Virus record (IMG/VR): IMGVR_UViG_3300009182_001873
Coordinates: 1-25,726 of that record
DNA from: a virus
DNA: 25,726 nucleotides
Strand: one strand, 5' to 3'
A program made the position numbers and the translations under genes. The notes beneath the pieces were generated by a model. The model was not told the origin of the DNA. It was given only the letters and a program-made list of their open reading frames with translations, and searched no databases. Shown in pieces: positions 14,302 through 21,242 of this stretch (position 1 is the first letter of the stretch; every line of letters starts with the position of its first letter).

Positions 14302-14880
14302 TTAAATTGCTGGTTGACCAAAATCTGGTACAATCTTTTTACCGCTTGCAGTTGTGCCTACTGTTGGGGTTGATCCCCAGCTTGCTGGCGGTGTGAAACT
14401 GCTTGAGCTGTTGCCGCCGAGTGGTACTGAACCAAAACCTGTGCTGGGGGCACCGAAGCTGCCTGTTTGAGGTACGCTAGGTGCTGTTGACCCACTCGCA
14501 AATCCTGTTGTTGGTGCTGTTGTTGTGCCATTTCCAAATCCTCCGCTGACCGGTGGTGTATATGTTGTACCTGAGCCTAAGCTAAGACCTCCATTGTTTG
14601 CGCCGCCCAGCTTTTCTTGTGTACGCCCATATGCTGAAATACCAATAACAGCACCCATCGCAATGTGGAATAATCCAGCACCTTGCAAGGTTAATGGTTG
14701 CCATTGTGTATTGACTGATCCATGACTTAGGGATTGTAATAAACTCCATAGGATTGGGAATCCTACAAAGTCCATAGTACACACCAGCATATACATCCAA
14801 CCCATCATGGGACGCCATTTGCTGTTCATCCAATCTTCTTTCTTTAGTTCGCTTGCGCTCTTGACTTCTTCGTCTGCCAT
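14302..14880 (-). CDS. Holin-like membrane protein with long low-complexity tail
   Basis: A 192-residue protein. After a charged N-terminus, WRPMMGWMYMLVCTMDFVGF (22-41) starts a membrane segment reaching about residue 52, and residues 63-84 (LTLQGAGLFHIAMGAVIGIS) form a second, followed by AYGRTQEK. This layout fits the phage holin family described for gene-transfer-agent release. The C-terminal half (about 92-192) is a Gly/Ser/Thr/Pro-rich low-complexity tail, unusual for a holin. It is directly downstream of the endolysin and both spanins, which supports a role in membrane permeabilisation. ATG at 14880 follows CAGGAGCG; a late-promoter-like AATAAATA lies 28 bp upstream. A structural membrane protein is the alternative. 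Confidence 0.7.
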   Translation of the reverse strand: MADEEVKSASELKKEDWMNSKWRPMMGWMYMLVCTMDFVGFPILWSLLQSLSHGSVNTQWQPLTLQGAGLFHIAMGAVIGISAYGRTQEKLGGANNGGLSLGSGTTYTPPVSGGFGNGTTTAPTTGFASGSTAPSVPQTGSFGAPSTGFGSVPLGGNSSSSFTPPASWGSTPTVGTTASGKKIVPDFGQPAI

Positions 14881-14907
14881 GGTTCGCTCCTGTTGGCTTA
14901 ATAGTAG

Positions 14908-14915
14908 TATTTATT
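14908..14915 (-). promoter_or_regulatory. Late promoter-like motif AATAAATA
   Basis: AAATAAATACTACTATT on the minus strand, 28 bp before the holin-like ATG and overlapping the o-spanin stop. The -10 box has two departures from TATAAATA in its first bases, but the following ACT is like T4 late promoters. It could give the holin its own late timing. Confidence 0.4.
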
Positions 14916-15183
14916 TGATACTGTCAAATATTTTCTTTTGCTCAATATACCACTCTATCCATGCGTTATATCGCTCACGTAATTCGTAATATTTGCCAGC
15001 ATTTTCGTTGGCATTTTCTATAATATCGCTTAATTCTATTTTTTTACTAGTATCCAACGGTGATAATTTTCCAGCAGGTACTTTAAGTGCTTCTGGTACT
15101 TCTGGGAATTTTATTACTACCGGAGCAGTTGTACTACATGCAGTTAGTGCAGAAATGAAAATAATTAGTAATAGTCTTTTCAT
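14911..15183 (-). CDS. Outer-membrane spanin lipoprotein (o-spanin)
   Basis: A 90-residue lipoprotein. The signal MKRLLLIIFISALTAC has a lipobox LTAC with C16, followed by Ser-Thr-Thr, so the mature protein would be lipidated and sorted to the outer membrane. The mature part is short and Pro-rich at first (PVVIKFPEVPEALKVPAGKL) and then helical (ELSDIIENANENAGKYYELR), typical of Rz1-like subunits. Start ATG overlaps the i-spanin stop as ATGA (15180-15183). With the i-spanin it would span the periplasm and fuse the two membranes at the last step of lysis. This pair shows that the host has an outer membrane. The assignment is by layout and lipobox, as o-spanins share little sequence. Confidence 0.8.
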   Translation of the reverse strand: MKRLLLIIFISALTACSTTAPVVIKFPEVPEALKVPAGKLSPLDTSKKIELSDIIENANENAGKYYELRERYNAWIEWYIEQKKIFDSIK

Positions 15184-15638
15184 TTGTTAACCTCGGTTGG
15201 ATCGCTTACTGCTTTATTATAAAGTTCTATGGCAATGTCATTTATTTTACATTCAGCATTAATAACTTCTCGTTGAATTTCTATTTCTTTTTTAACAACT
15301 TCGACCTTCTTCTCTACAATTTTAACACGTTCTACAACCTTAGTTTGTATTACAGTATTAGCTTCTTGTGATTTAGTTTCGGCTGCTTTAACTTTAGCTT
15401 CTAATTCGGCTACACGTTCTAGCCAGGCTTTTTGAACACCATGCCCACCATAAAAATATGCACCGACTACTAGTAATATAACTCCGATGATTTCTGAAGG
15501 AAATTTGTATTGCCCCATCATGGGGATCCATTTTACTAGTTTGCTAGCAATATACAATACGATACCTGCTGTCAGCATGATATAGTATATTAGTATAAAA
15601 ATACTATCAGGTACAAGGCTTAAAACCCAACCAAACAT
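15180..15638 (-). CDS. Inner-membrane spanin-like protein (i-spanin)
   Basis: A 152-residue protein. Two hydrophobic segments are seen, about 10-32 (IFILIYYIMLTAGIVLYI) and 48-64 (SEIIGVILLVVGAYFYGG). After them a long charged coiled coil (about 72-130, rich in E, K, V and A, with KIVEKKVEVVKKEIEIQREV) reaches into the periplasm. Classical i-spanins have one N-terminal membrane helix and a coiled coil; the extra membrane segment is unusual. One cysteine (C130) near the end of the coil could allow dimer linkage. It sits between the endolysin (2 bp upstream) and the o-spanin lipoprotein (4-bp overlap), the usual arrangement of a spanin pair. Confidence 0.75.
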   Translation of the reverse strand: MFGWVLSLVPDSIFILIYYIMLTAGIVLYIASKLVKWIPMMGQYKFPSEIIGVILLVVGAYFYGGHGVQKAWLERVAELEAKVKAAETKSQEANTVIQTKVVERVKIVEKKVEVVKKEIEIQREVINAECKINDIAIELYNKAVSDPTEVNK

Positions 15639-15639
15639 A

Positions 15640-16266
15640 TCAGCCTCCTAGGACTTGTAGTGCGTGTTGATAATGCTTTTGACGATCTTCAAGGCCTAGT
15701 GTGCCACCGTTAATACGTTTGGTCATGGTTAGGATGTCACCTGAATCTGCATACTGATTTAGGTTATTAGCTTCCCAGAACCAAGCCGCTGATTGTACAC
15801 AACCCTCAAAAGTTGACAGATGTTCGCTGGCTTCGTCTAAACTTTGTTCGGTTGCTTGTGCATAACGGGTATAGTTATCTTTACCAGTTAACTGGATAAG
15901 TCCGCGTCCGCAAAACTTCCAACCGTCGCCTGATGCTTCGTTACCGTTGCCCATGCGGTTAGCATAAGCTCGATTGGCAATTTTTTCTGGTTGATGAGCA
16001 TAGTCATTGGCATTGCCTGCATTAAAATATTTAGGCCATACTTTGCATAGACTTTCTGCTTTGTAATTTAGATTTTCTTTGATTGCAGTATATCCGCCTG
16101 ATTCGTGTGCTGTCTGTGCTAGAAAGGCTGCAACACGTTCCACAGTATCAATATCATAGTCTGGAAGTGTTTCACTCAATGCTTCGAACCAATGATCGGC
16201 ATAAGGATTATTACCAATAATTGCTTTGAATTTCTCTAATGTAAAATCAAATTTAAAGTCGCTCAT
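15640..16266 (-). CDS. Endolysin, GH19 (chitinase-like) muramidase
   Basis: A 208-residue cell-wall hydrolase. AAFLAQTAHESGGYTAIKEN at 46-65 includes the likely catalytic Glu (E55) of GH19 phage lysozymes, and GRGLIQLTGKDNYTRY (120-135) is the family's hallmark. KENLNYKAESL is also typical. No signal peptide or transmembrane segment is present, so release depends on the holin-like protein. GH19 endolysins cut the glycan strand of peptidoglycan. ATG at 16266 follows AAGGAAATAAG. It begins one base after the stop of the preceding gene and is followed 2 bp later by the i-spanin, completing a four-gene lysis cassette. Confidence 0.93.
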   Translation of the reverse strand: MSDFKFDFTLEKFKAIIGNNPYADHWFEALSETLPDYDIDTVERVAAFLAQTAHESGGYTAIKENLNYKAESLCKVWPKYFNAGNANDYAHQPEKIANRAYANRMGNGNEASGDGWKFCGRGLIQLTGKDNYTRYAQATEQSLDEASEHLSTFEGCVQSAAWFWEANNLNQYADSGDILTMTKRINGGTLGLEDRQKHYQHALQVLGG

Positions 16267-16267
16267 C

Positions 16268-17002
16268 TTATTTCCTTTCTAGTGCAACGGCCCAGCCGTT
16301 GTTTTCAAATATAAATTTGTTACTAATCTTAGTAATATTATAGTTACCGATTATTTTAGTTAAGAATAATACTTCTGAAATATCTTTACCTTCTAGCATA
16401 ATAGGACCACTGATACTATTATAAACTTCTGCCCTAGGTCCACTATTAACTATATTAAACTTAATTTGTTCACCGTAGACTCTTTTAAATGTAATAGACT
16501 CGTCTATTAATTTTAATTCTTCTGCATAACTATTTTTAAAAAACTCACTAAAGTTATTTAATTTATGCTCTTCGGTTGCGATTGCATATGCATTTCTATC
16601 AGTGGGAACCACTGCTGATATATTTTCTTCGTTAGCAACTTCACTTTTAAAACTTTTAAAATATCTAAATCGCATGTATTCTAAACCAGTTAGTAATATT
16701 ATGCCATCTACGATTTCCATTATTTGTCTAGCCACATGCCGATTGCGTTCAAGTTCTACGTATACACGATAGTTGCCATCGTCAGTCTCACCTGGAGTAG
16801 CATCGGCATCTAGAACAAATTCATAGCCCATCTCGATAAAGTTTTCTAAATCTTTAGCGGCATCTTCTTGATCTACAGTAAAACTCAACACAACAATATC
16901 TTCATCGTCGCCAGTTTTACTTTTAAATGAATCAATCTCAAACACTTTTTTAACTAAGTGTTCTAAATCACCTGCTCTAAGATTTTCTGTAATGTATGTC
17001 AT
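16268..17002 (-). CDS. Conserved T4-like phage protein of unknown function (MTYITENLRAGDLEHLV type)
   Basis: A 244-residue protein. The start is the ATG at 17002 (MTYITENLRAGDLEHLVKKV), 2 bp after the upstream stop; a longer reading to 17086 only reads the GC-rich tail of the neighbour in another frame. Residues 1-130 (VFEIDSFKSKTGDDEDIVVL, LENFIEMGYEFVLDADATPG, YRVYVELERN) fit a conserved family of T4-like aquatic phages that I recall as hypothetical. The remainder (about 150-244) is an alpha/beta region without recognised motifs. No Shine-Dalgarno is visible, so translation probably depends on coupling with the upstream gene. Its pairing with the 186-residue gene appears to be conserved in these phages; a virion or assembly role is a guess. 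Confidence 0.7.
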   Translation of the reverse strand: MTYITENLRAGDLEHLVKKVFEIDSFKSKTGDDEDIVVLSFTVDQEDAAKDLENFIEMGYEFVLDADATPGETDDGNYRVYVELERNRHVARQIMEIVDGIILLTGLEYMRFRYFKSFKSEVANEENISAVVPTDRNAYAIATEEHKLNNFSEFFKNSYAEELKLIDESITFKRVYGEQIKFNIVNSGPRAEVYNSISGPIMLEGKDISEVLFLTKIIGNYNITKISNKFIFENNGWAVALERK

Positions 17003-17003
17003 A

Positions 17004-17564
17004 TTATGCTGCCGGTGTAGGTGCCGCTCCTGCCGCCGGTGCGCCGGCTGCCGGTGCCGCCGCTGGTGCTCCTGCCGGTGCTCCACCCGGAGGCGGCGCC
17101 GCTGTACTTGGAGATTGTGATTCTTTATATTCGTTCTTCATCTTGTCCATGTAACCTTTGTATACATCAAATGCTAGTTTTTTTGGCATTTTAATTTCTA
17201 CAATCCAAATAGGATGGCGATCTAATTTACCTTTTTTACTATTGGGTCTTAGATCTTCTTTCGTTCGTATTTTACGGGGCTCTACTAAGAAATTCTTTTG
17301 ATAGGAAATTTTACATCCTAAATCAGTTAATCGCTTGCCACCGATGGGATCGGGCATCTTTTCTTCAGGCCACATGAATCCCACGGTAATCCAATGACGA
17401 TCTACTTCAGGCCCATAGGCCAATTCGCCTTCTTCCCAGTTTTTGTAAACATACACATCTAGTTCGTCCAACACCCGTTCGAAATCTTTCAAAACAGCTA
17501 AACTACTGTTGTTTTCGTATAGATCCTGTATATTTTGTATAACGTCTAATATGTCGTGGTGCAT
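17004..17564 (-). CDS. Conserved T4-like phage protein with Ala/Pro/Gly-rich tail
   Basis: A 186-residue protein. Residues 1-145 (MHHDILDVIQNIQDLYENNS, LKDFERVLDELDVYVYKNWE, RHWITVGFMWPEEKMPDP, LTDLGCKISYQKNFLVEPRK, HPIWIVEIKMPKKLAFDV) match a conserved hypothetical family I recognise from T4-like aquatic phages. The last 35 residues are nearly all Ala, Pro and Gly and are encoded by unusually GC-rich DNA (17010-17110), unlike the AT-rich surroundings; this looks like a late-added or expanded linker. ATG at 17564 follows TAGGATC. It probably opens the operon that continues through the lysis cassette, with a promoter candidate at 17647-17676. Confidence 0.7.
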   Translation of the reverse strand: MHHDILDVIQNIQDLYENNSSLAVLKDFERVLDELDVYVYKNWEEGELAYGPEVDRHWITVGFMWPEEKMPDPIGGKRLTDLGCKISYQKNFLVEPRKIRTKEDLRPNSKKGKLDRHPIWIVEIKMPKKLAFDVYKGYMDKMKNEYKESQSPSTAAPPPGGAPAGAPAAAPAAGAPAAGAAPTPAA

Positions 17565-17601
17565 GAGTTGATCCTAGAGTCTTCTACACTTATTTAGCTG
17601 G

Positions 17602-17630
17602 TTTAAATCCATAACGTATCAGTTTATAAT
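17602..17630 (+). promoter_or_regulatory. Sigma70-like promoter for phoH
   Basis: TTTAAA (17602-17607), 17-bp spacer, perfect TATAAT (17625-17630) on the plus strand, about 100 bp before the phoH ATG. The -35 matches consensus at four of six positions. Transcripts would have a leader of about 94 nt. Confidence 0.6.
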
Positions 17631-17646
17631 TCTGTAGATCCGTTAA

Positions 17647-17676
17647 ATAATAGTGTAGGACCTCTGTAGTTATCAA
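17647..17676 (-). promoter_or_regulatory. Sigma70-like promoter candidate facing the phoH promoter
   Basis: TTGATA (17676-17671), 18-bp spacer, TATTAT (17652-17647) on the minus strand; one mismatch in each box. It would drive the genes from 17564 leftwards and points at the phoH promoter, so the two 5' ends would overlap in opposite sense. Confidence 0.5.
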
Positions 17677-17730
17677 GGCCGGTCACTACAAGTTCTACTT
17701 TTATTACAGTAAGAGTAGGAGCACAACTAG

Positions 17731-18450
17731 ATGAGTAAACAACGAGTGAAAAAGCGTTTTACATCAGAAGTTAACATAATTGACTTTCAACCATATCTTC
17801 CTCAAAAGAAACAGCGTGTGAGTCTACATGCACGAAATCCAAATCAAAAAGTATACCTTGACAAGCTACAAGATGAAACTAAAAGTATCATTTTAGCTAT
17901 CGGGCCAGCAGGCACGGGTAAAACTATGTTGGCAGTGCAAGTAGGAGTTAAGCTGTATCAAGAAGGTATTGTTGATAAGATAATTGTAACAAGACCCGCC
18001 GTCAGTGTAGATGAAGATTTAGGATTTTTACCAGGTACGCTAAATGAAAAAATGGCACCTTGGACTCGTCCTATATTCGACGTTCTAGGAGAGTATTACC
18101 AGCAAAAAGACATAGCTAAAATGCTAGAGGATGGAACCATTGAAATAAGCCCACTCGCGTACATGCGTGGACGCACATTTAAAAACGCATACATTGTTGC
18201 AGATGAATGCCAGAACACCACAGTCAATCAAATGAAAATGTTACTAACTCGTTTAGGCGATGGTAGTAAGATGGTTGTTACGGGTGACTTGGCTCAGGCT
18301 GATCGTGTTAGTGATAATGGTTTAATAGATTTTTGTAACTTACTCTCATCTAAACCTGCTCTAAAACATATCGACATAGTACAATTTGAAGCTAAAGACA
18401 TTGAACGCCATAATGCCGTGAAGGAGGTGTTAGCGGTTTATGGAGACTAA
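17731..18450 (+). CDS. phoH: PhoH-family ATPase
   Basis: A 239-residue P-loop protein, the only plus-strand gene of the window. Walker A GPAGTGKT is at 58-65 and Walker B AYIVADE at 153-159, within the PhoH-specific context VTRPAVSVDEDLGFLPGTLN (86-105) and PLAYMRGRTF (141-150), and a later TGDLAQADR. PhoH proteins are NTPases related to the superfamily 1 helicase core; phage copies are very common in marine viruses, but their role (RNA processing, phosphate stress) is unsettled. ATG at 17731 has GGAG nine bases upstream. It has its own promoter and ends at a bidirectional hairpin, so it behaves as an independent gene inserted between two minus-strand operons. Confidence 0.95.
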   Translation: MSKQRVKKRFTSEVNIIDFQPYLPQKKQRVSLHARNPNQKVYLDKLQDETKSIILAIGPAGTGKTMLAVQVGVKLYQEGIVDKIIVTRPAVSVDEDLGFLPGTLNEKMAPWTRPIFDVLGEYYQQKDIAKMLEDGTIEISPLAYMRGRTFKNAYIVADECQNTTVNQMKMLLTRLGDGSKMVVTGDLAQADRVSDNGLIDFCNLLSSKPALKHIDIVQFEAKDIERHNAVKEVLAVYGD

Positions 18451-18451
18451 A

Positions 18452-18477
18452 AAATAGGAGCATGGACGCTCCTATTT
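18452..18477. terminator. Bidirectional terminator between phoH and the converging operon
   Basis: Perfect 10-bp inverted repeat AAATAGGAGC / GCTCCTATTT with a 6-nt loop (ATGGAC), one base after the phoH stop and 20 bp beyond the stop of the minus-strand gene ending at 18497. A/T-rich ends on both sides suit termination from either direction. Confidence 0.8.
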
Positions 18478-18496
18478 AGAATGTTATAGCAATTTG

Positions 18497-19252
18497 TTAC
18501 TTGATGGGAAGTTCTATATCGTGGACATCAACGGTATAGGACTTCTTCTCTCTTATGTGACGTACCCAACTAGTAAAAGACATTTCTTTAAGATAAGACA
18601 GTGAGTTATGTCGTTTGATCATGGATTGTGTAAGCTCGCCTGAAAATGCAGTAATCTCTTCTCGTTTAAGAGGGATAACTTGTACTAACGGTTCGCCCAT
18701 CTTGATGACAGTTGTTTTAGGTTGCTTCAACATAATATTAATAGGTTGAATCAATGGTACCTTATCATGATCAATGATCCCGGGAATAGCTTCCCAGTTA
18801 CGTGAGTCGTCATAATAATACATAGGTTGCCAAAACAAACTGTAACCCTTTGCCGCCCACACAGTCCATGGATTATCAAGTTTAACTGGAGTGCCAAACT
18901 TAAATTTATTACCCATGAATCCCTGTAGGGCATCTTTAGGTTGAGCACCTTCTTTATATTTAGGATGGCTATAGCGGGTAACTACTCTGCCATTCGGACC
19001 CGGTTCAATTTCAATATCACACCATGCAGGAATAACAAATCCAGTACTACAGTAATCAATAATTCCAGGGCACGATTTAACAGTTTTATCACTGTCAATG
19101 GGCTTTGCAGATTTCTTGTAGTACAGCGCCATGTCCTTAAATGCAGGCGGTAAAAACTCGCTTGCTGGACGGATTGGTGCATGGTGTCTAATAGCCCACT
19201 CGTCGCAGGCAAAGTAAATCTGATGCTCAAGTTTTTTCTTAAATGGCCACAT
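18497..19252 (-). CDS. Conserved phage protein of unknown function (DUF6065-like)
   Basis: A 251-residue protein. KSCPGIIDYCSTGFVIPAWC (58-78) and the later GEPLVQVIPLKREEI (about 187-201) are patterns I associate with the uncharacterised phage family DUF6065. Aromatic-rich segments (YSLFWQPMYYYDDSRNW) suggest a beta-rich binding fold. No signal peptide, catalytic motif or metal site is evident, although four cysteines are present. It begins 2 bp after the clamp loader stop and occupies the position where T4 has the small clamp loader subunit gp62, but it does not look like gp62 and is longer (T4 gp62 is 187 aa). Last gene of its operon, before the shared terminator with phoH. Confidence 0.6.
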   Translation of the reverse strand: MWPFKKKLEHQIYFACDEWAIRHHAPIRPASEFLPPAFKDMALYYKKSAKPIDSDKTVKSCPGIIDYCSTGFVIPAWCDIEIEPGPNGRVVTRYSHPKYKEGAQPKDALQGFMGNKFKFGTPVKLDNPWTVWAAKGYSLFWQPMYYYDDSRNWEAIPGIIDHDKVPLIQPINIMLKQPKTTVIKMGEPLVQVIPLKREEITAFSGELTQSMIKRHNSLSYLKEMSFTSWVRHIREKKSYTVDVHDIELPIK

Positions 19253-19254
19253 GA

Positions 19255-20169
19255 TTACAGATGTCCGAGTCTAATTAGTGTTGCGGCTAGGTTAATCTCT
19301 GGATCCATGACTAGTGTATGATCCACAAGACCTTGCTTGATAATGAGAATAGCTTTATCTTGCTTATCTTCTGCACCAAAGATTTCTACATTGTCATACA
19401 GCCAGCGATAAATTTCTTCCATTTCTTCTGGACGAGCTTGACTGCATACAAGTTTACGTGCTTCAGCAATTTTTCCTGCGGTAAACAATGCTACCATTTC
19501 GACCCGATAATCAGTACTGTCAGCCGCTGTTTCTACAATCTTTAGTCTACCGTCCATACTGTTCATCTGAGCATTATTGATTGTTTTACGCAGGTCTGGA
19601 TAAGTTGCTTTAACATAGATGTCTAATGTATCTAGATCAAATTCTACATTCTCTTCTACAAGGATTGTAGCAACACGAGCTGTAAACTCAGTCAAGTCAG
19701 TTTTTTCAATATGCATCTTCTGGCACCTGCTGTGCAACGCCGGAAGTATCTTATTAGGATAGTTGCAAGTTAGGATAAATCTAACAGAGTTACTGTAGTC
19801 TTCCATTAGATTACGTAGTGCAGGTTGTACTGAATTTGGATTCATGAAATCTGCTTCGTCAATTAGTACAACTTTAAAATCGCCAAATGGCATAGTTTGA
19901 CAAAATCCAATCAGTTTGTCGACCCACTCAACCTTACGTGCTTCTTTACTGCCGTTAGCATATAGCACATCACAATCTTGCACACCTAACTTGTTAAGCA
20001 AAATTTTAGCCAGTGTAGTTTTACCTACACCTGCATTACCACTGAACAATAAGTGAGGAATACTTCCTTCCTTGAGCCAACTTTCAATTTGATCACGTTG
20101 ATGGTCATCTTTGAATACATAACCGTCTAAGGTATCTGGTCGATATTTTTCAACCCATAATTCTTTCAT
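19255..20169 (-). CDS. 44: Sliding clamp loader large subunit, T4 gp44-like
   Basis: A 304-residue AAA+ protein that loads the sliding clamp for the phage polymerase. WVEKYRP at 5-11 is the hallmark of RFC/gp44 subunits. Walker A GNAGVGKT is at 44-51, Walker B VLIDEAD at 101-107 and the arginine-finger SRC motif at 147-149 (ALHSRCQKM). Length is close to T4 gp44 (319 aa). The start is the ATG at 20169, which overlaps the preceding stop as ATGA; longer in-frame reading to 20217 has no initiation signal. No sliding clamp (gp45) or small subunit (gp62) is recognised in the window. Confidence 0.95.
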   Translation of the reverse strand: MKELWVEKYRPDTLDGYVFKDDHQRDQIESWLKEGSIPHLLFSGNAGVGKTTLAKILLNKLGVQDCDVLYANGSKEARKVEWVDKLIGFCQTMPFGDFKVVLIDEADFMNPNSVQPALRNLMEDYSNSVRFILTCNYPNKILPALHSRCQKMHIEKTDLTEFTARVATILVEENVEFDLDTLDIYVKATYPDLRKTINNAQMNSMDGRLKIVETAADSTDYRVEMVALFTAGKIAEARKLVCSQARPEEMEEIYRWLYDNVEIFGAEDKQDKAILIIKQGLVDHTLVMDPEINLAATLIRLGHL

Positions 20170-20429
20170 ACTAGTTCCTCGGCAATGCCTAATACTTCTG
20201 CTACTACTAACAACCACCCGGCCGCTTGTAGATAAGGATTCATTTCTAACCAGCCACCGCCAGCAAGTGCTAGCCCAGCGGCGATTCTAACGCCACTTTT
20301 AATTAGGCTAATATATAAATGTTTTTTTGGATCTGGGTGTGATGATTTAGGACTTTCTGTTGTATCAACAGAATCCAAAGCTTCTACTGCTTTTTTAATA
20401 TCTTCAACTGCTTCAGCATGTGTACTCAT
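20166..20429 (-). CDS. Small membrane protein of unknown function
   Basis: An 87-residue protein. The start is the ATG at 20429 (MSTHAEAVEDIKKAVEALDS), preceded by AAGGAGATG and placed just downstream of a strong promoter; a longer reading to 20477 would begin upstream of the predicted transcript start. The N-terminal 40 residues are polar and acidic. Two hydrophobic segments follow, about 46-62 (IKSGVRIAAGLALAGGGWL) and 67-84 (YLQAAGWLLVVAEVLGIA), consistent with a helical hairpin in the inner membrane. It is the first gene of the early unit with the clamp loader, and its stop overlaps the clamp loader start (ATGA). A membrane link for replication or host interference is possible, but nothing identifies it. 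Confidence 0.7.
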   Translation of the reverse strand: MSTHAEAVEDIKKAVEALDSVDTTESPKSSHPDPKKHLYISLIKSGVRIAAGLALAGGGWLEMNPYLQAAGWLLVVAEVLGIAEELV

Positions 20430-20448
20430 TTGACATCTCCTTTTGTGT

Positions 20449-20477
20449 AGTATAAAGGAAAAATCAGGATCTGTCAA
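20449..20477 (-). promoter_or_regulatory. Sigma70 promoter for the membrane protein-gene 44 operon
   Basis: Perfect TTGACA (20477-20472), 17-bp spacer, TATACT (20454-20449) on the minus strand. The predicted start near 20442 is a few bases ahead of the AAGGAG Shine-Dalgarno of the gene at 20429. The -35 lies exactly in the loop of the upstream terminator. Confidence 0.9.
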
Positions 20478-20487
20478 GGATCCTGAT
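20459..20487 (-). terminator. Intrinsic terminator after the groES-like gene with a promoter -35 in its loop
   Basis: Perfect 9-bp stem ATCAGGATC (20487-20479) / GATCCTGAT (20471-20463), 7-nt loop CTTGACA, followed by a T-run (20463-20459). It lies 11 bp beyond the stop at 20498. Confidence 0.85.
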
Positions 20488-20497
20488 AGTCAAATAG

Positions 20498-20890
20498 TTA
20501 CAAACCGGCGGATGGCGGACGGAAGTCGAATTCCGGCGGACTTAGGTCGATAGCAGTCAACCCAGATGTTATATCGTTTGGCTTTTCATCAGCTGACATT
20601 AACATACACTTAATATCAACCCTGTGTATCTTACGCTTGGTTCCATCGGGCTCGACTATTTCAATAGCTCTAGTCCAACGACCGTGTTCAAGCAAGATCC
20701 ATTCACCAACTTTCACATCTTTTTGATCTTTTCCAATAGCGTAGACACGACCCCAACGAGGTTTGATCCCGCTATCTTTACCATCATCGCTAGGTATGTA
20801 AATACCACCGGCGCTGACTTGTTCATCGAAACTCATATCACTGACAAATACATTGTCGCGAATAGGAACAATTTTGCCGTAAACAGCCAT
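20498..20890 (-). CDS. GroES/gp31-type co-chaperonin
   Basis: A 130-residue co-chaperonin. The GroES fold is seen as a conserved start (KIVPIRDNVFVSDM, 6-19), a mobile loop about 20-44 with the GroEL-binding tripeptide in AGGIYIPSD (27-35), then RWGRVYAIGKD (45-55) and VGEWILLEHG (61-70), matching the GEVVAVG and VGDRVLF positions of GroES. The C-terminal extension (about 100-130), Pro-rich and ending SAGL, is absent from bacterial GroES. T4 gp31 replaces GroES for folding of the major capsid protein by host GroEL; the same is inferred here. Its ATG overlaps the upstream stop (TAATG), and a strong terminator follows. Confidence 0.88.
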   Translation of the reverse strand: MAVYGKIVPIRDNVFVSDMSFDEQVSAGGIYIPSDDGKDSGIKPRWGRVYAIGKDQKDVKVGEWILLEHGRWTRAIEIVEPDGTKRKIHRVDIKCMLMSADEKPNDITSGLTAIDLSPPEFDFRPPSAGL

Positions 20891-21216
20891 TATTCTTTCC
20901 CTTCAGGGTCCATGTCTGCAATATTTTTTACAGTAGTAGCTGTTACAGGTGCAGTTACTTTTGACGTAGTTGCTATTTCAGGTGCGGGAGCTGTTCGAAC
21001 ATTAATTTGATCAGGAACACCTACACTAGACTCACGCAACACATCTTCGCGTTTTTTAATGATCTGTCCGCCCGGCCCGATCTTGTCGCCACGGGCATTA
21101 ACACCCATGTTGCCAACAGCTATAGTCATTTCATTTTGGTTGATAAGTTTGTTCATATCAACGATTTTACCTTGCATACTGCGATGCACTGTTTTTGGGG
21201 CTTCTTTCATTGCCAT
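20890..21216 (-). CDS. Small conserved phage protein (GKIVDMNKL..ARGDKIGPGGQI type)
   Basis: A 108-residue protein of unknown function. The core MQGKIVDMNKLINQNEMTIA followed by VGNMGVNARGDKIGPGGQII (about 14-54) is a pattern I recognise from T4-like aquatic phages, where it occurs as an uncharacterised small protein. The C-terminal 40 residues are Ala/Thr/Val-rich and probably disordered. A strong Shine-Dalgarno (GAGGAG) precedes the ATG at 21216. Its stop overlaps the start of the co-chaperonin gene (TAATG), so the two proteins are made together; the conserved pairing might indicate a capsid-folding or capsid-associated role, which is inference. Confidence 0.6.
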   Translation of the reverse strand: MAMKEAPKTVHRSMQGKIVDMNKLINQNEMTIAVGNMGVNARGDKIGPGGQIIKKREDVLRESSVGVPDQINVRTAPAPEIATTSKVTAPVTATTVKNIADMDPEGKE

Positions 21217-21242
21217 ATTAATCTCCTCGATTATACTAGTAC

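Noticed and set aside
17003-17086. Longer N-terminus (His/Arg/Gln-rich) for the gene ending at 16268
   Set aside because: It is the GC-rich Ala/Pro tail of the neighbour in another frame; the ATG at 17002 begins the conserved sequence.
18497-19252. Clamp loader small subunit gp62, by position after gp44
   Set aside because: The protein is longer than gp62 and has cysteine/aromatic motifs of another family; no gp62-like pattern seen.
21230-21235. TATAAT directly before the gene at 21216
   Set aside because: No -35 box at 16-18 bp and the start would lie inside the Shine-Dalgarno.
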